A DNA stretch of 64,000 bases. Origin: CAVSMC01 sp963798655 (GTDB lineage: Bacteria > Pseudomonadota > Gammaproteobacteria > Burkholderiales > Casimicrobiaceae). A model generated the notes under the pieces. It was not told the origin of the DNA, ran no database searches, and saw only the letters and a program-made list of their open reading frames with translations. The position numbers were made by a program, and so were the translations under genes. Of this stretch, positions 42,985 to 52,144 are shown one piece after another (position 1 is the first letter of the stretch; every line of letters starts with the position of its first letter). The stretch covers positions 1-64,000 of the forward strand of contig CAWCUH010000003.1 of the NCBI GenBank assembly GCA_963798655.1, written 5' to 3'.

Positions 42985-43943
42985 AGCTCTATTTCCATCC
43001 CGTCATACGCCGCCGAGACGCGCAGTGCCCTCGCCTTGTCGCGCCGCGCGAGCTCCTCGTACCTCTGGGTCTCGGCCAGCACCCGGGCGATTGCCTCGTC
43101 GCTCTCCACTGGTTCGTGGTGGAACAGGCACAGATGGCGAGCGCCGGCCATGTGGCAGAGCTCGACACCGACGATGTTGCTCGAATGCCCCCAGTCCGCC
43201 TTGACCGAGATCGAGTCGGCCAGCGAGTACATTGCGTCGAAGACGACGAGGTCTGCGCCGCGGAAGAACTCGACGAAACGCCGCGTCTCGGCAAGATCGC
43301 CCAACGTATGCTCCGAGTCGGTGGAGTAGACCACGGTCCTGTCCGACGCCGTGAAGCGATAGCCATACGAATCACCCGAGTGCCGCTGTAGCATCAACCG
43401 AACGGTGAGTCCCGCGAGCGCGTAGTCGCGATCGGGCTCCAGCCGGATGAACTCGATGCTTGCACCGAGCGCTGAAAAGTCGACTGGGAACGACGGCGGC
43501 GCCTGCTGGCGCCACAGCGCCGCTTCGAGCGCTTCATGCGCTCCGTAGATAAGGATGCGATTGCCGGGCCGGTACGCTGGCGCGAAGAAAGGAAACCCCA
43601 TGATATGGTCCCAGTGCAAGTGGGACATGAAGACGTGGAACGTCTGCGGCGCCGCACCGTGGCGGGCGACCACGCTCTGGCCGAAAGGTCGGACGCCGGT
43701 GCCGAGATCGCAGAGCACATAATCGGGACCGTCGGTGACCAGTTCGACGCACGAACTGTGTCCGCCGAACGTCCCCCATGCTGCGAACCCCAGGCCATCC
43801 ACGTACGCCTCGACCTCGTCGTCCGACGTGAAGCTGCGGCCGCCCGCCCCTCGCACCGCGGCGATCACCTTTTCGCGAACGCTGCTCGCGGTGAGGGCGA
43901 CTGGAAGCGATCCGCGTGTGCCCCAAAAACGGACACGCTTCAC
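42981..43943 (-). CDS. MBL-fold hydrolase of the CHASE2/STAS operon
   Basis: 320 aa metallo-beta-lactamase-fold protein: VRFWGTRGSLPVAL, FGGHSSCVEL, FMSHLHWDHIMGFPFF (H-x-H-x-D-H-like), YSTDSEH, FDAMYSLAD, DWGHSSN, LFHHEP. This subgroup (RNase Z/cAMP phosphodiesterase-like) often sits with CHASE2 or STAS genes. Substrate unknown. Coupled by 4-nt overlaps to the STAS gene upstream and the CHASE2 gene downstream. Confidence 0.92.
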   Translation of the reverse strand: MKRVRFWGTRGSLPVALTASSVREKVIAAVRGAGGRSFTSDDEVEAYVDGLGFAAWGTFGGHSSCVELVTDGPDYVLCDLGTGVRPFGQSVVARHGAAPQTFHVFMSHLHWDHIMGFPFFAPAYRPGNRILIYGAHEALEAALWRQQAPPSFPVDFSALGASIEFIRLEPDRDYALAGLTVRLMLQRHSGDSYGYRFTASDRTVVYSTDSEHTLGDLAETRRFVEFFRGADLVVFDAMYSLADSISVKADWGHSSNIVGVELCHMAGARHLCLFHHEPVESDEAIARVLAETQRYEELARRDKARALRVSAAYDGMEIEL

Positions 43944-44320
43944 GTCGGGGCCGCGTCGTACGCCTTCGCGGCGGAGGGTGACACGGCGGCTAGCGCGTCG
44001 CGCACGGACGGGAAGATGTCCATGACCAGCCGGAAGCGCGCGATGTCGAAGATCTCCTCGACGGCGGGCTGCAGCCCCGCGATTGCGAAGGCGGCATTGC
44101 GAGCGCGCATCGCCTTGGACGCCACGGCGAGGACGCGCAGCCCCATGCTGCTGATGTATTCAACAGCCGTGAAATCGAGCACCAGTTGCATGCGCTCGGG
44201 CGATGCATCGTCCACGAAGGGCGCCAATGCCTGCTGCAACCTCATCGCGTTGGGATGATCAATCTGGCCTGCGGGAGCGGCCAGGACGACGTCGGCAACC
44301 TTGCGACTCGTAAACTCCAC
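43940..44320 (-). CDS. STAS-domain anti-anti-sigma-type protein
   Basis: 126 aa from a GTG at 44320, chosen because GGGAGAA lies upstream and it matches the domain start; the frame is open to 44686. STAS fold: VVLAAPAGQIDHPNAMRLQQ, LVLDFTAVEYISSMGLRVLA (phosphorylatable Ser in YISSMG), IAGLQPAVEEIFDIARF. It would be phosphorylated by the RsbW-like kinase and dephosphorylated by the CHASE2-PP2C protein. Confidence 0.9.
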   Translation of the reverse strand: MEFTSRKVADVVLAAPAGQIDHPNAMRLQQALAPFVDDASPERMQLVLDFTAVEYISSMGLRVLAVASKAMRARNAAFAIAGLQPAVEEIFDIARFRLVMDIFPSVRDALAAVSPSAAKAYDAAPT

Positions 44321-44685
44321 GTTCTTCTCCCGGCGACGCCGCGACGACTCGGTACCTTGCTCGGAATTATAGTGGGTCCGACCTGACATCCGTTTTAGTA
44401 CGAGCCGGGCTCGGAGTCCGCGGTCAAGAATACGCGTTTCGATGGTCGGCTTGCGACTCTGGGCAAACTCGCATTCGTCGCGGAGCTTGATGTTGAGCTT
44501 TCGATATGGGCGTTCTCGGCTCGCCCGGTCGAATGAACGTCCTGAAACTTCACATCTAGGTTCAAAATGCGAGTCCGATGTGGTGATACCGGTGTTGCTT
44601 ACAAGAACAGTGATCCCGATTTCCGATTCACGAAGCGAGCCTTTCGCCCGGGTGACGGACGCGTTGCACTGCAGCTGGAGACCCA
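44321..44685. other. Divergent intergenic region
   Basis: About 365 bases holding promoters for the STAS operon (minus) and the ferritin-like gene (plus). I see no gene and no clear promoter motif. Confidence 0.4.
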
Positions 44686-45213
44686 ATGGCAGCCAAAGTC
44701 GATTTTTCCAAACTCACACTGATGGACGCCCTCGATCTCGCCCATCTGATCGAGGTCGAAGCCTTTCAGCGGTACACGCATTTCGCCAAACGACTCGGAA
44801 GCCGCGATCCCGACGACGCGGGCTCGGCGTTCCAATCGATGGCCGTCAACGAGAAGAAGCACGGCGATCAGCTCGCCGAGCGCCGGCTGGCACTGTTTGG
44901 CGATACGCAGCCGACCGTCAAGCTGGACGATATCTTCGATGTGGAGGCCCCCGAGTTCGGGGCACCTCGTTGGAACATGTCCCAGCTGCAGGCGTTCCAG
45001 GTGGCGTTGTCCTCCGAGAGGAAGGCTTTCGCGTTCTACGACGCGGTCCTCCCAAGCGTGAGACAGGCGGATGTCAAGGCGCTGTTCGAGGAACTTCGCA
45101 ACGAAGAGGCCGAGCACGTTGCGATGATCGAGGCGATCATCGCGAAGTTGCCGCCGTCGGCTGCGATCGAGCTGGACGACGAGGACGACGACCCCGGAGG
45201 CAGCGGCGTGTAG
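44686..45213 (+). CDS. Rubrerythrin/ferritin-like di-iron protein
   Basis: 175 aa four-helix bundle. Iron ligands: LAHLIEVEAFQRYTHFAKRL (Glu), QSMAVNEKKHGDQLAERRLA (E-x-x-H), ALSSERKAFAFYDAVLP (Glu) and LRNEEAEHVAMIEAII (E-x-x-H). This is a rubrerythrin-type site without the rubredoxin domain. It probably scavenges peroxide or stores iron. The C-terminus is acidic (DDEDDDPGGSG). Confidence 0.88.
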   Translation: MAAKVDFSKLTLMDALDLAHLIEVEAFQRYTHFAKRLGSRDPDDAGSAFQSMAVNEKKHGDQLAERRLALFGDTQPTVKLDDIFDVEAPEFGAPRWNMSQLQAFQVALSSERKAFAFYDAVLPSVRQADVKALFEELRNEEAEHVAMIEAIIAKLPPSAAIELDDEDDDPGGSGV

Positions 45214-45267
45214 GCGGGTGGGCCCATCCTCGATGAAACCTGGACGGCGTCACCAAGTAGTGAATAA

Positions 45268-45588
45268 CCCGAGGGCCGCAAACTGCTGCGCAAACTGGGC
45301 AAGCCGCCGTGGCCGCTGCATCTGCTGATGGACCGGGCATACGAAGGCGACGAGACGCGGCAGCTGGCGCTCGATCTCGGCTTCATCCCGGTCGTCCCGC
45401 CCAAGCAGAATCGGATCACGGCGTGGGAATACAACCGCGCCATGTACAAGCGGCGCAATGAAATCGAACGGCTGTTTCGCCGGCTCAAGGGCTTTCGGCG
45501 CATCTTCTCTCGATTCGAGAAGCTCGACCTCATGTTCGTTGCATTTATCAACTTCGCGCTCATCGCCGATGGGCTGCGGATAGTGTGA
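45268..45588 (+). pseudogene. IS5-family transposase C-terminal fragment
   Basis: The frame is open from 45268 and encodes the C-terminal DDE part: LLRKLGKPPWPLHLLMDRAY, IPVVPPKQNRITAWEYNRAMYKRRN, EIERLFRRLKGFRRI (catalytic Glu region). The N-terminal two thirds are missing. It differs from the IS5 at 941-2257. Remnant only. Confidence 0.9.
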
Positions 45589-45607
45589 ACAGGCCCTAGT
45601 TGAGTGG

Positions 45608-46093
45608 TTAGATCAGCCGCGACGCCTCGTCTTCGGTCGGCAGTCGGCCGTCCGGCGTAAATTTGTCTACCGCTGCGGGTACCTCCCGCGTCAGCCTGGA
45701 CAGCAACTCTTCCCGCGACAGCCCGGTTTGCTGCGAAAGCGTGTTCAGCACGTCGGGGCCGATCGCTTGCTCGAGCTGATCCGGGCCGATCGGTTGATTG
45801 GGACCTCGGCTGACCCAGGAATCCGCCGCCTGGCCGTGGCCTTTCTGCTTGAAGCGCTCGACCAGTTCGCCAAGCCCGCCGCTCAACACACTGCCCGCAC
45901 TCGCTCCGCCCAGGAGCCCACCCAGACTACCGAGCACGCCGCCCTGACCGCCCTGTTGATTGTCCTGGCCGAGTGCGCCGCCCGGCTCTCGCTTCAGCCC
46001 GCCGAGCACTTCGGCGATTTTGTCTCGATTCTGATAACCCGCGACGGCGAGAAGTCCCAAAAGTGCAACCATGGACGGCATTCCGCGGCTCAT
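45608..46093 (-). CDS. YidB-family protein (DUF937)
   Basis: 161 aa from the ATG at 46093, which has GAGGAG upstream; longer frames are open. Sequence: MVALLGLLAVAGYQNRDKIAEVLGG, glycine-rich linker (GGQGGVLGSLGGLLGGASAG), then LVERFKQKGHGQAADSWVSRG and GPDVLNTLSQQTGLSREELL. The YidB family is widespread in proteobacteria; its function is not established. Confidence 0.9.
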   Translation of the reverse strand: MSRGMPSMVALLGLLAVAGYQNRDKIAEVLGGLKREPGGALGQDNQQGGQGGVLGSLGGLLGGASAGSVLSGGLGELVERFKQKGHGQAADSWVSRGPNQPIGPDQLEQAIGPDVLNTLSQQTGLSREELLSRLTREVPAAVDKFTPDGRLPTEDEASRLI

Positions 46094-46234
46094 TTCATTC
46101 TCCTCGAATCCTGAGTAGATCAAATCGGCGGCATCGAACAAGTTCCGGCACCAGTGTCGTACGTCGCACGCATGACTGTTGGGTGTATCTTGTGTATTGG
46201 CTCAGCAGTCACCGACCCCTCATAGGAGCAAGCC

Positions 46235-46489
46235 ATGGGTATCATCTGGACGATCGTCATTGGGTTTGTCGCCGGCCTGATCGCCAAGTTCATTATGCCG
46301 GGCAACAACGAGCCCTCGGGTTTCGTGTTGACGACGATCCTCGGCATCGTGGGAGCGATCGTTGCGAGCTATCTCGGCCAAGCGCTTGGATGGTACGCAC
46401 CCGGCGAGGGTGCCGGTTTGATCGGCGCGGTCGTCGGCGCCGTTGTCGTTCTCTTTGTCTGGGGGATCATTGCCAAGCGGCGCGTGTAG
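46235..46489 (+). CDS. GlsB/YeaQ/YmgE family membrane protein
   Basis: 84 aa with three short TM segments (WTIVIGFVAGLIAKFIMPG, FVLTTILGIVGAIVASYLG, GLIGAVVGAVVVLFVWGII) and the family G-F-V-L-T-T signature. Small stress-associated inner-membrane protein, also called transglycosylase-associated. Good ribosome site (TAGGAG). Own transcription unit. Confidence 0.94.
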   Translation: MGIIWTIVIGFVAGLIAKFIMPGNNEPSGFVLTTILGIVGAIVASYLGQALGWYAPGEGAGLIGAVVGAVVVLFVWGIIAKRRV

Positions 46490-46683
46490 GAGACTCAAAG
46501 GCATTCCGGATTTCGGTGCGGCCAGATCCTACGTTTTACTTCCGCGGTTCTGAATCCGAGTGAAGAAGCGCTGGAGATCGCCGTAAAAATCGATGTAAGT
46601 TCACCATAGCTCTCAGGCTGTCGCCTGCGTCTCGAAGCCCCGAAGCAGACGTCCGCACATCGGCTTATGTACGAACGCACACA
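46490..46683. other. Short intergenic region
   Basis: No gene seen between the GlsB stop and the hairpin. Confidence 0.3.
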
Positions 46684-46712
46684 AATGGCGGACCCGATAT
46701 AGGTCCGCCATT
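46684..46712. terminator. Bidirectional hairpin terminator
   Basis: AATGGCGGACC and GGTCCGCCATT form a perfect 11-bp stem with a 7-nt loop. It sits between the convergent GlsB and DUF3761 genes, 24 nt past the stop of the latter. The base of the stem is A/T, with ACAAA at the plus-strand 5' side giving a short T tract on the minus strand. Confidence 0.7.
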
Positions 46713-46735
46713 CGATGGTGAAACTCGTCACACGC

Positions 46736-47398
46736 TCAACTGCAGGCTTTGTTGTGGTCGGCGTGATTGCCGGCGGCCTTGGCTGCGGATTCCGTCATGT
46801 ACTCGCCCGCCTTGGTCTTGCCGTAGTACTTGTCGCCGGGACAATGATAGACCTTGGTGTTGGTGTTGACCCAGACTTGCCCGGGTCCGCCGCCGGCCGC
46901 CGGCGCAGCTGCCCTCGGTGCAGTTGAAGTCTTGGCGGCCGATGCGGGCGCTGCCGCAGCTGCGGGGCTGGCGGGCGCCTTTGCCGCAGCCGGTGCGGCT
47001 GGTGCCGCGCTAGCCTTCGCCGCAGTCGTACTGCCGTACCAATCCTTGACGCCGCCGTGACCGGCGCACGCCCCCTTCTTGGACTCCGCGGTTGTGTACG
47101 TTCCGTCCTTGCACTGCCCGGTCGACCCCGAGGGCGCCGGTCCCGCTGCAGCCATCGCCGGCGACGCAGCCTTTGCGGCGGCAGGTGCAGATGACATAGA
47201 ACTCGACTTGGCGGGCGCCGCGGCGGCATACCAATCCTTGACGCCGCCGTGAGCGGCGCACGCACCGCGCTTCGATGCTGAATTCGTGTACGTGCCGTCC
47301 TTGCATTCACCGGTCGAGCCGGCGGGCGCTTGAGCGTTGCTAGCGGCGGAAACTGTCAGTGCGAGGCCAATGACGACCGATGCAAGAATTACTCTCAT
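46736..47398 (-). CDS. Exported DUF3761 repeat protein
   Basis: 220 aa. Signal peptide (ILASVVIGLALTVSAASNAQA). Two DUF3761 copies: STGECKDGTYTNSASKRGAC-A-HGGVKDWY and STGQCKDGTYTTAESKKGAC-GHGGVKDWY, each with paired Cys. An Ala/Pro-rich linker follows, and a C-terminal VWVNTNTKVYHCPGDKYYGK domain. Domains like this are periplasmic; the role is unknown. Not in operon with the next gene. Confidence 0.88.
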   Translation of the reverse strand: MRVILASVVIGLALTVSAASNAQAPAGSTGECKDGTYTNSASKRGACAAHGGVKDWYAAAAPAKSSSMSSAPAAAKAASPAMAAAGPAPSGSTGQCKDGTYTTAESKKGACAGHGGVKDWYGSTTAAKASAAPAAPAAAKAPASPAAAAAPASAAKTSTAPRAAAPAAGGGPGQVWVNTNTKVYHCPGDKYYGKTKAGEYMTESAAKAAGNHADHNKACS

Positions 47399-47443
47399 TC
47401 GGATACTCCAGAAAGTTGGCGGTTTGATTCCGCGGGGATTGCT

Positions 47444-47947
47444 TTAGAGCGGAGGGATGCGCAGAACCTGCCCCGGATAGATCTTGTTGGGATCGGCTAG
47501 CATCGGCTTGTTGGCCTCGAAGATCGCCATGTATTTGTTCGCATCGCCATAGTTGGCCTTCGAAATCTTCGACAGCGTGTCGCCTGGAACGACGGTGTAA
47601 TAGGTCGCCTCGGGTGCGCTCTGGTCAACCGACATCATATTGTTGACTTTCGCCACCCCTGCGACGTTGCCGCAGCACAGCGCGATCTTCTCCTTGGTCG
47701 CCTGGTCTGGTGCGACGCCGAAGACCGACGCTGTTGACGTCGCGCCATCGAACGTGACGGTCAGTCCGGTCGCCGATAGCTTCTGCGATTTGATGTAATC
47801 AATGATGGCATCGGCGGCCGCCGAGTTCGCCGCTTGAATCTTCGCGTCGTTGTTCGGATCAGCCTTGGCCTCGGTCATGGCTGCTTGCGCCTGCCCGTGC
47901 CCAAAAAGTTTTTCCCCGGCTTCTTTGACAAAGTCCATCAGTCCCAT
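47444..47947 (-). CDS. BON-LysM protein (YgaU/Kbp-like)
   Basis: 167 aa from MGLMDFVKEAGEKLFG (ATG at 47947). It has a BON domain (about 45-105: LTVTFDGATSTASVFGVAP, VAGVAKVNN) followed by LysM (about 115-165: YYTVVPGDTLSKISKANYGD, IYPGQVLRIP). The E. coli homologue Kbp/YgaU binds potassium. It lacks a signal peptide, as in Kbp. Confidence 0.93.
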   Translation of the reverse strand: MGLMDFVKEAGEKLFGHGQAQAAMTEAKADPNNDAKIQAANSAAADAIIDYIKSQKLSATGLTVTFDGATSTASVFGVAPDQATKEKIALCCGNVAGVAKVNNMMSVDQSAPEATYYTVVPGDTLSKISKANYGDANKYMAIFEANKPMLADPNKIYPGQVLRIPPL

Positions 47948-48241
47948 GAATGCTCCCAGTGAAAAGTCGATTACGCAATGTGTCCGCGGTCCGCGAATGC
48001 CCCACGGCACTTCCAAAGCATCAAACCGGTGCTGACTAGCAACGTTTTTGAAGGATGGGCGAACACAGAGAGCGCAGATTGATTCATGTCAATCTTTGAA
48101 ATGGCGCCGCACGCTGGGTGATCGCGAGCATGAAGAATATCGCGAGTTCCTGCGGTCCGCCGTGGCGCCTCCATTGCGGCGAATTTGCCGCACGAAACGA
48201 ACACAGTTCCTGCTGAATCTTGTGCAGTTTAGGTGAACGCG
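47948..48241. other. Intergenic region
   Basis: About 290 bases between the LysM gene and the end of the AAA gene. It contains a small perfect hairpin TGCGGC-gaattt-GCCGCA near 48174. No gene seen. Confidence 0.35.
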
Positions 48242-49516
48242 CTAAGCCGCCCGGAGCAGCGTGCCGTCGCAGTCCATCCCCGCGCGCGTGGGAAAGAGCC
48301 GCAACGCCTCGTCGACGCTTGCCGCCTTGAGCAGCCGCTCCTGTACCTGTGCCGGCGACCAGCGATTAGGCGCCACGACGTCGGCGAAGCGCGCGGCAGC
48401 CGGGTAATCGTCGAAGAACTTGAGGAGCATTCGCTCGAGCTGGCTCCGGTCGCACAAGCCGAGCTCGAGCCGGAAGTCGACGCGTCCGGAACGAATCGCC
48501 GCCTCGTCGATGAGCTGCGGGTGATTGGTCGTCAGGAAGACGACCGAGCCTTGGTGCGCGGCCACTCCGTCCAGCGCGTTGATGAAACCCGAGTACGTCA
48601 CCTTGACGCCGATGTCGGTCTTGCTGCACTGCTGGAAGAACGCGTCGACGTCCTCGATCAGGATCACCGACCGCCGCGGCACGCTCGCGAGCAGGTTGCC
48701 GATCTTCTCGTCGGTGACGTTGGGCGAAGCGAGCGAGAGCACGCAGACGTTGAGCGAAAGCTCTGAGGCAAGCGCCGTGACGAGCGAGGTCTTGCCCGTT
48801 CCCGGAGGTCCGTAGAGCAGGTATCCGCGGCGCCACGGGATACCGAGGGTCTCGTAGCGCTCGCGGGCCGCGAAGAAGCGTTGCAGGTCGGCGGTGATCG
48901 CCTCCTTCTGTCCGTCCTTCAGCACGACCGAGTCCAGCTTGCGGTTGTTGCCGAGCCGCGCGCGCGTCCACTCGTTGTTGTACGGGCTGGGTACGTAGAT
49001 CGCGATCCGGTTCAGCTCGCGCTCGATCCGATGCGCCATCGCCGCGTGGACCAGGGTCTCCAACGGCGCCTTGTCGCGTCCGAGCGTCGACAGGGTGATC
49101 TTCTCCACGACAGTCGCCCCGACCTGCACTTCGCGCTTCATCCACATCAACCGGCCGTCGAGCACGAAGACGTGGAAACCCTCGCCAGGCGAGAACATCG
49201 GAACCGGCCGGCCGCCTTGCTGTAGCTCGTCGTGCAGGCTCTGGTAGGACGAACCCTGTTGACGTGCCGCGCGCACGGTGAAATTGTTGATACGGCGCAG
49301 TGCCTCACGGCTGTCCATGTACTCGATCAGCGCCGGGAACATCAGGTCGTCGCGGCTATCGGCCGTGAGCGTCGTCACGAAAAAATGCTTTCCCCACCCG
49401 GCGACCTTGACCGGCAACTCGCGCAGCCACATCGCGGCGAGCCCGAGCGCCGCCAGCAGGACGCCGCCCGACACGAGCTGGTTGGCGGTAAAGGCAGATT
49501 GAAGCGCTTCGAGCAC
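48242..49516 (-). CDS. Bcs1-type membrane AAA ATPase
   Basis: About 424 aa from the GTG at 49516 (VLEALQSAFTANQLVSGG); the frame is open to 49771. A single N-terminal TM (GGVLLAALGLAAMWLRELP) is followed by a BCS1_N-like domain (FVTTLTADSRDDLMFPALIEYM, FHVFVLDGRLMWMKREVQVG) and the AAA core: LLYGPPGTGKTSLVTALAS (Walker A), VILIEDVDAFFQQ (Walker B), VVFLTTNHPQLIDEAAIRSGRVD (sensor/SRH with Arg finger). The eukaryotic Bcs1 translocates folded Rieske protein; bacterial versions have no settled function. Confidence 0.88.
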   Translation of the reverse strand: MLEALQSAFTANQLVSGGVLLAALGLAAMWLRELPVKVAGWGKHFFVTTLTADSRDDLMFPALIEYMDSREALRRINNFTVRAARQQGSSYQSLHDELQQGGRPVPMFSPGEGFHVFVLDGRLMWMKREVQVGATVVEKITLSTLGRDKAPLETLVHAAMAHRIERELNRIAIYVPSPYNNEWTRARLGNNRKLDSVVLKDGQKEAITADLQRFFAARERYETLGIPWRRGYLLYGPPGTGKTSLVTALASELSLNVCVLSLASPNVTDEKIGNLLASVPRRSVILIEDVDAFFQQCSKTDIGVKVTYSGFINALDGVAAHQGSVVFLTTNHPQLIDEAAIRSGRVDFRLELGLCDRSQLERMLLKFFDDYPAAARFADVVAPNRWSPAQVQERLLKAASVDEALRLFPTRAGMDCDGTLLRAA

Positions 49517-49828
49517 GACCCCCCGGATGTATACGAACCCAATGCTGGCCGCGCGATTAACGTTCGAGAAGGCGAATGCGCTGACGTCCCGACCTGCGGC
49601 CATGTTCAAATGCGCCGCCCCGCGCATGGTCATCGTCCATGGTGTCACCGGGCTAGGCGCCTCCGTCCTTCGCGGAGGTGGCGATAGCGGTCCTCCAGAA
49701 CGCATCGGCCTTACCGCTCCGCGGTGCCGATGAACGGTCAAATTGACCTTTCGCATAGCGGCAAAATGCACCGAGGTGCAGTATGGGTTGATCGCCCAGA
49801 CTCGAAATGGCTAGGGATAGCCCCGACA

Positions 49829-50254
49829 ATGGAAGCTTCGAGCGCCTTTGCCTGCTCGGCTTGCGGTCGCCGAACCGTCAGGGATTCGGCGAAGCGAAAG
49901 CTCGTCTGCCTGTCGTGCGGTGCCGAGTCGCCGATGGCGGCAACAGATGGAGAGCCGTCCGCTGGAGAGCGCGACCGAGAGCGTCTCGCCAAGGTTCTTC
50001 GGCGGCTCGCGATCATGTGTTTTGCTGCGGCAGTGATCCTCTTCGTCCCCTCGTTAATGGTGTATTGGCCCAGAGATCGACTCGATATCGTCTGGACCTA
50101 CATGACGTTCGATCAACGTCCGACGTACTGGTACCAATTCTGCGTGCCTTTGGCGACCTTGCTCGCCGTCGCCGGCGCGCTCTTGCTGGCTTTCAGCCGC
50201 CCGCTCGCGCGCCTCTTCTGTTCGTTCGGTACGGGACGTGAATCCGCCGGGTAG
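49829..50254 (+). CDS. Zinc-ribbon membrane protein
   Basis: 141 aa from the ATG at 49829. N-terminal zinc ribbon (ACSACGRRTVRDSAKRKLVC, LSCG). Two TM helices: LAIMCFAAAVILFVPSLMVY and VPLATLLAVAGALLLAFSR. The extracytoplasmic loop is aromatic (WTYMTFDQRPTYWYQF). No family recognised; the ribosome site is weak. The frame is open to 49724. Confidence 0.6.
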   Translation: MEASSAFACSACGRRTVRDSAKRKLVCLSCGAESPMAATDGEPSAGERDRERLAKVLRRLAIMCFAAAVILFVPSLMVYWPRDRLDIVWTYMTFDQRPTYWYQFCVPLATLLAVAGALLLAFSRPLARLFCSFGTGRESAG

Positions 50255-50325
50255 GCCTCGAACAGCTCATCGAGACCTGGAGGCGCCTCGGCTGGCGCAC
50301 GGCCGTCGCCAGCACCATCGGTTGG

Positions 50326-51870
50326 TCATCGCGCTCGCAGTGACGCAGTTGCGAGGTATTGCTGTCGGTAGGTTTCGAACGGCGGCTCGTTCTTGGCCTC
50401 GATCATGTGCTGCTTGTCGAGCGATTCCTGCGCCATCGTGGCGAGACGACTCTCGATTGACGCAGCCAGCGGCTGTCGCCGCAGAACGCCCTTGTGCTGA
50501 AGCGAGTACGCGTGCGCGAAATCGAAGTACGACCCGGCGAACCGCTCGGTGATCTCCCGCAGGACGCGTGCCGAGGGCAGCGATGCGGGATCTTCCAAAG
50601 CCACGTTGGCGGCCGCGAGCGCCTGATGGTGCACGCCGGTGCCGTGGACCGCGTCGAGTGCAGCAGCGATCGGAGCGCACTCGGCCAGCACGGTTTGCGC
50701 CCATTCATGCAGGGTCACCTTGCTACCGGCGTGCTCGAGCTCCAGTCCCGGTTCGCGCCCGCGCGCGGCAACCTTCACCTTGTTGCGTGCGACGGCCCGG
50801 ATCTCGGCGGGTGTATCGGGCGGGCTTTCCACGAGCAGGCAGTGCAGGAGAAAGATGTCGAGGAAGCGCGCGGTCTGCGCGGTGATGCCGATCGGGGAGA
50901 ACGGGTCGAGGTCCATGGCGCGCACCTCGACATACTGCGCGCCGCGTTCGCGCAGCGCGCGCAGCGGCCGCTCGCCGGGCAGGACCACCCGTTTGGGGCG
51001 AATGGTGCTGTAGAACTCGTTCTCGATCTGCAACAGGGTTGTCGCAAGCTGGCGATAGTCGTCACCATCGCGGATGCCTATCTCCACGTACGGTGCATGG
51101 GGCCGCGTGAGCGCCGCGTCGAGTGAGGCGGCATAGCTCTCGAGATCGTTATAACTGACCGCGAGCGCTTCCTGGGCGTCGCTGAGGTAGCCGAGACGAC
51201 CCATGCGCAGCGACGTGGCGTAGGGAAGGTACACCGTCCCGGGCGAGAGCTCGCGGAGCTCGTGCGGACGACCTTTGACAAAACTCGCGCACGCCGCAGG
51301 CGACGCCCCGAAGAGGTAAAGCAGAAGCCACGCGCGGCGCCGGAAGTTACGAATCAGCGCGAAGTATGCCGAGTTGGCGTCGCGATATTGCGCCACCGGC
51401 CAGGCATCGTCGGGCAGCGAGAAATTGTAGTGGACGCCACAGATCATCTGCATGCGTCGGCCGTAGCGATGCGACAGTCCGATGCGGTACACGGTTTTTG
51501 CCCGGCCGATATTCGATCGCCCGTAGTGCGCAATCGGAATCGCATCCTCTTCGGGCAAGTCACACGGCATGCTCGCGCACCAGAGCATCTCGTCGCCGAG
51601 ATGACGGTAGGCGAACCGATGAAGATCGTCGAGCTCGTCGAGACAGGCGTCGGCACTCGTATGTACGCCGGTGATGAATTCGATCTGTGCCTCGCTGAAG
51701 TCGGTGGTGATGTGCGGATGAGTGAGCGCAGCGCCAAGCTCCCGCGGATGCGGCGTCATGGCGAGGCTGCCGTCGGATGCCACGCGCAGGCTTTCCTTTT
51801 CGATTCCGCGTCGCATCCCCGCGAGGACCGCGGGGGAGAGATCACGAAGTTGTGCTTGTAGCCCAGTCAT
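50326..51870 (-). CDS. gshA: Glutamate-cysteine ligase (E. coli type)
   Basis: 514 aa from the ATG at 51870. First step of glutathione synthesis: ATP-dependent joining of Glu and Cys. Family blocks: RRGIEKESLRVASDGSLAMTPHP, TTDFSEAQIEFITG, YRIGLSHRYGRRMQMICGVHYNFS, YVEVRAMDLDPFSPIGI and FDFAHAYSLQHK. Full length, no disruptions. Stand-alone gene. Confidence 0.96.
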   Translation of the reverse strand: MTGLQAQLRDLSPAVLAGMRRGIEKESLRVASDGSLAMTPHPRELGAALTHPHITTDFSEAQIEFITGVHTSADACLDELDDLHRFAYRHLGDEMLWCASMPCDLPEEDAIPIAHYGRSNIGRAKTVYRIGLSHRYGRRMQMICGVHYNFSLPDDAWPVAQYRDANSAYFALIRNFRRRAWLLLYLFGASPAACASFVKGRPHELRELSPGTVYLPYATSLRMGRLGYLSDAQEALAVSYNDLESYAASLDAALTRPHAPYVEIGIRDGDDYRQLATTLLQIENEFYSTIRPKRVVLPGERPLRALRERGAQYVEVRAMDLDPFSPIGITAQTARFLDIFLLHCLLVESPPDTPAEIRAVARNKVKVAARGREPGLELEHAGSKVTLHEWAQTVLAECAPIAAALDAVHGTGVHHQALAAANVALEDPASLPSARVLREITERFAGSYFDFAHAYSLQHKGVLRRQPLAASIESRLATMAQESLDKQHMIEAKNEPPFETYRQQYLATASLRAR

Positions 51871-51936
51871 GGGGAAGGCCGAGGAACGACGTGACGTCAA
51901 GAGTAGATCAATTGACGGAAAATAAGTATTGGTCAC

Positions 51937-52144
51937 AGCTGAAATCCTACTCGATCAGCCGCGGCGGTTCGATTCGGAAAATGGCGGTGGTTTCGAGGGA
52001 TGCTGCGAAACGGCCATTGGTCGGTGGGCAGCAAAAGGATGCTATGTCGGCGCCACCGAGCTTGCGCTTGACGAAATCTTCGATGCCATCGAGACATTCA
52101 ACAATCGAACGCGCACCAAGAGGGCGTGGGACCTTGGATCGACC
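51937..52144. other. Region upstream of gshA
   Basis: No gene seen; should contain the gshA promoter. Confidence 0.3.

Noticed and set aside
46850..47300. Possible CRISPR-like or tandem DNA repeat in the DUF3761 gene
   Set aside because: It is a two-copy protein domain repeat with Ala/Pro linkers, not a DNA repeat array. No CRISPR array was seen in the window.
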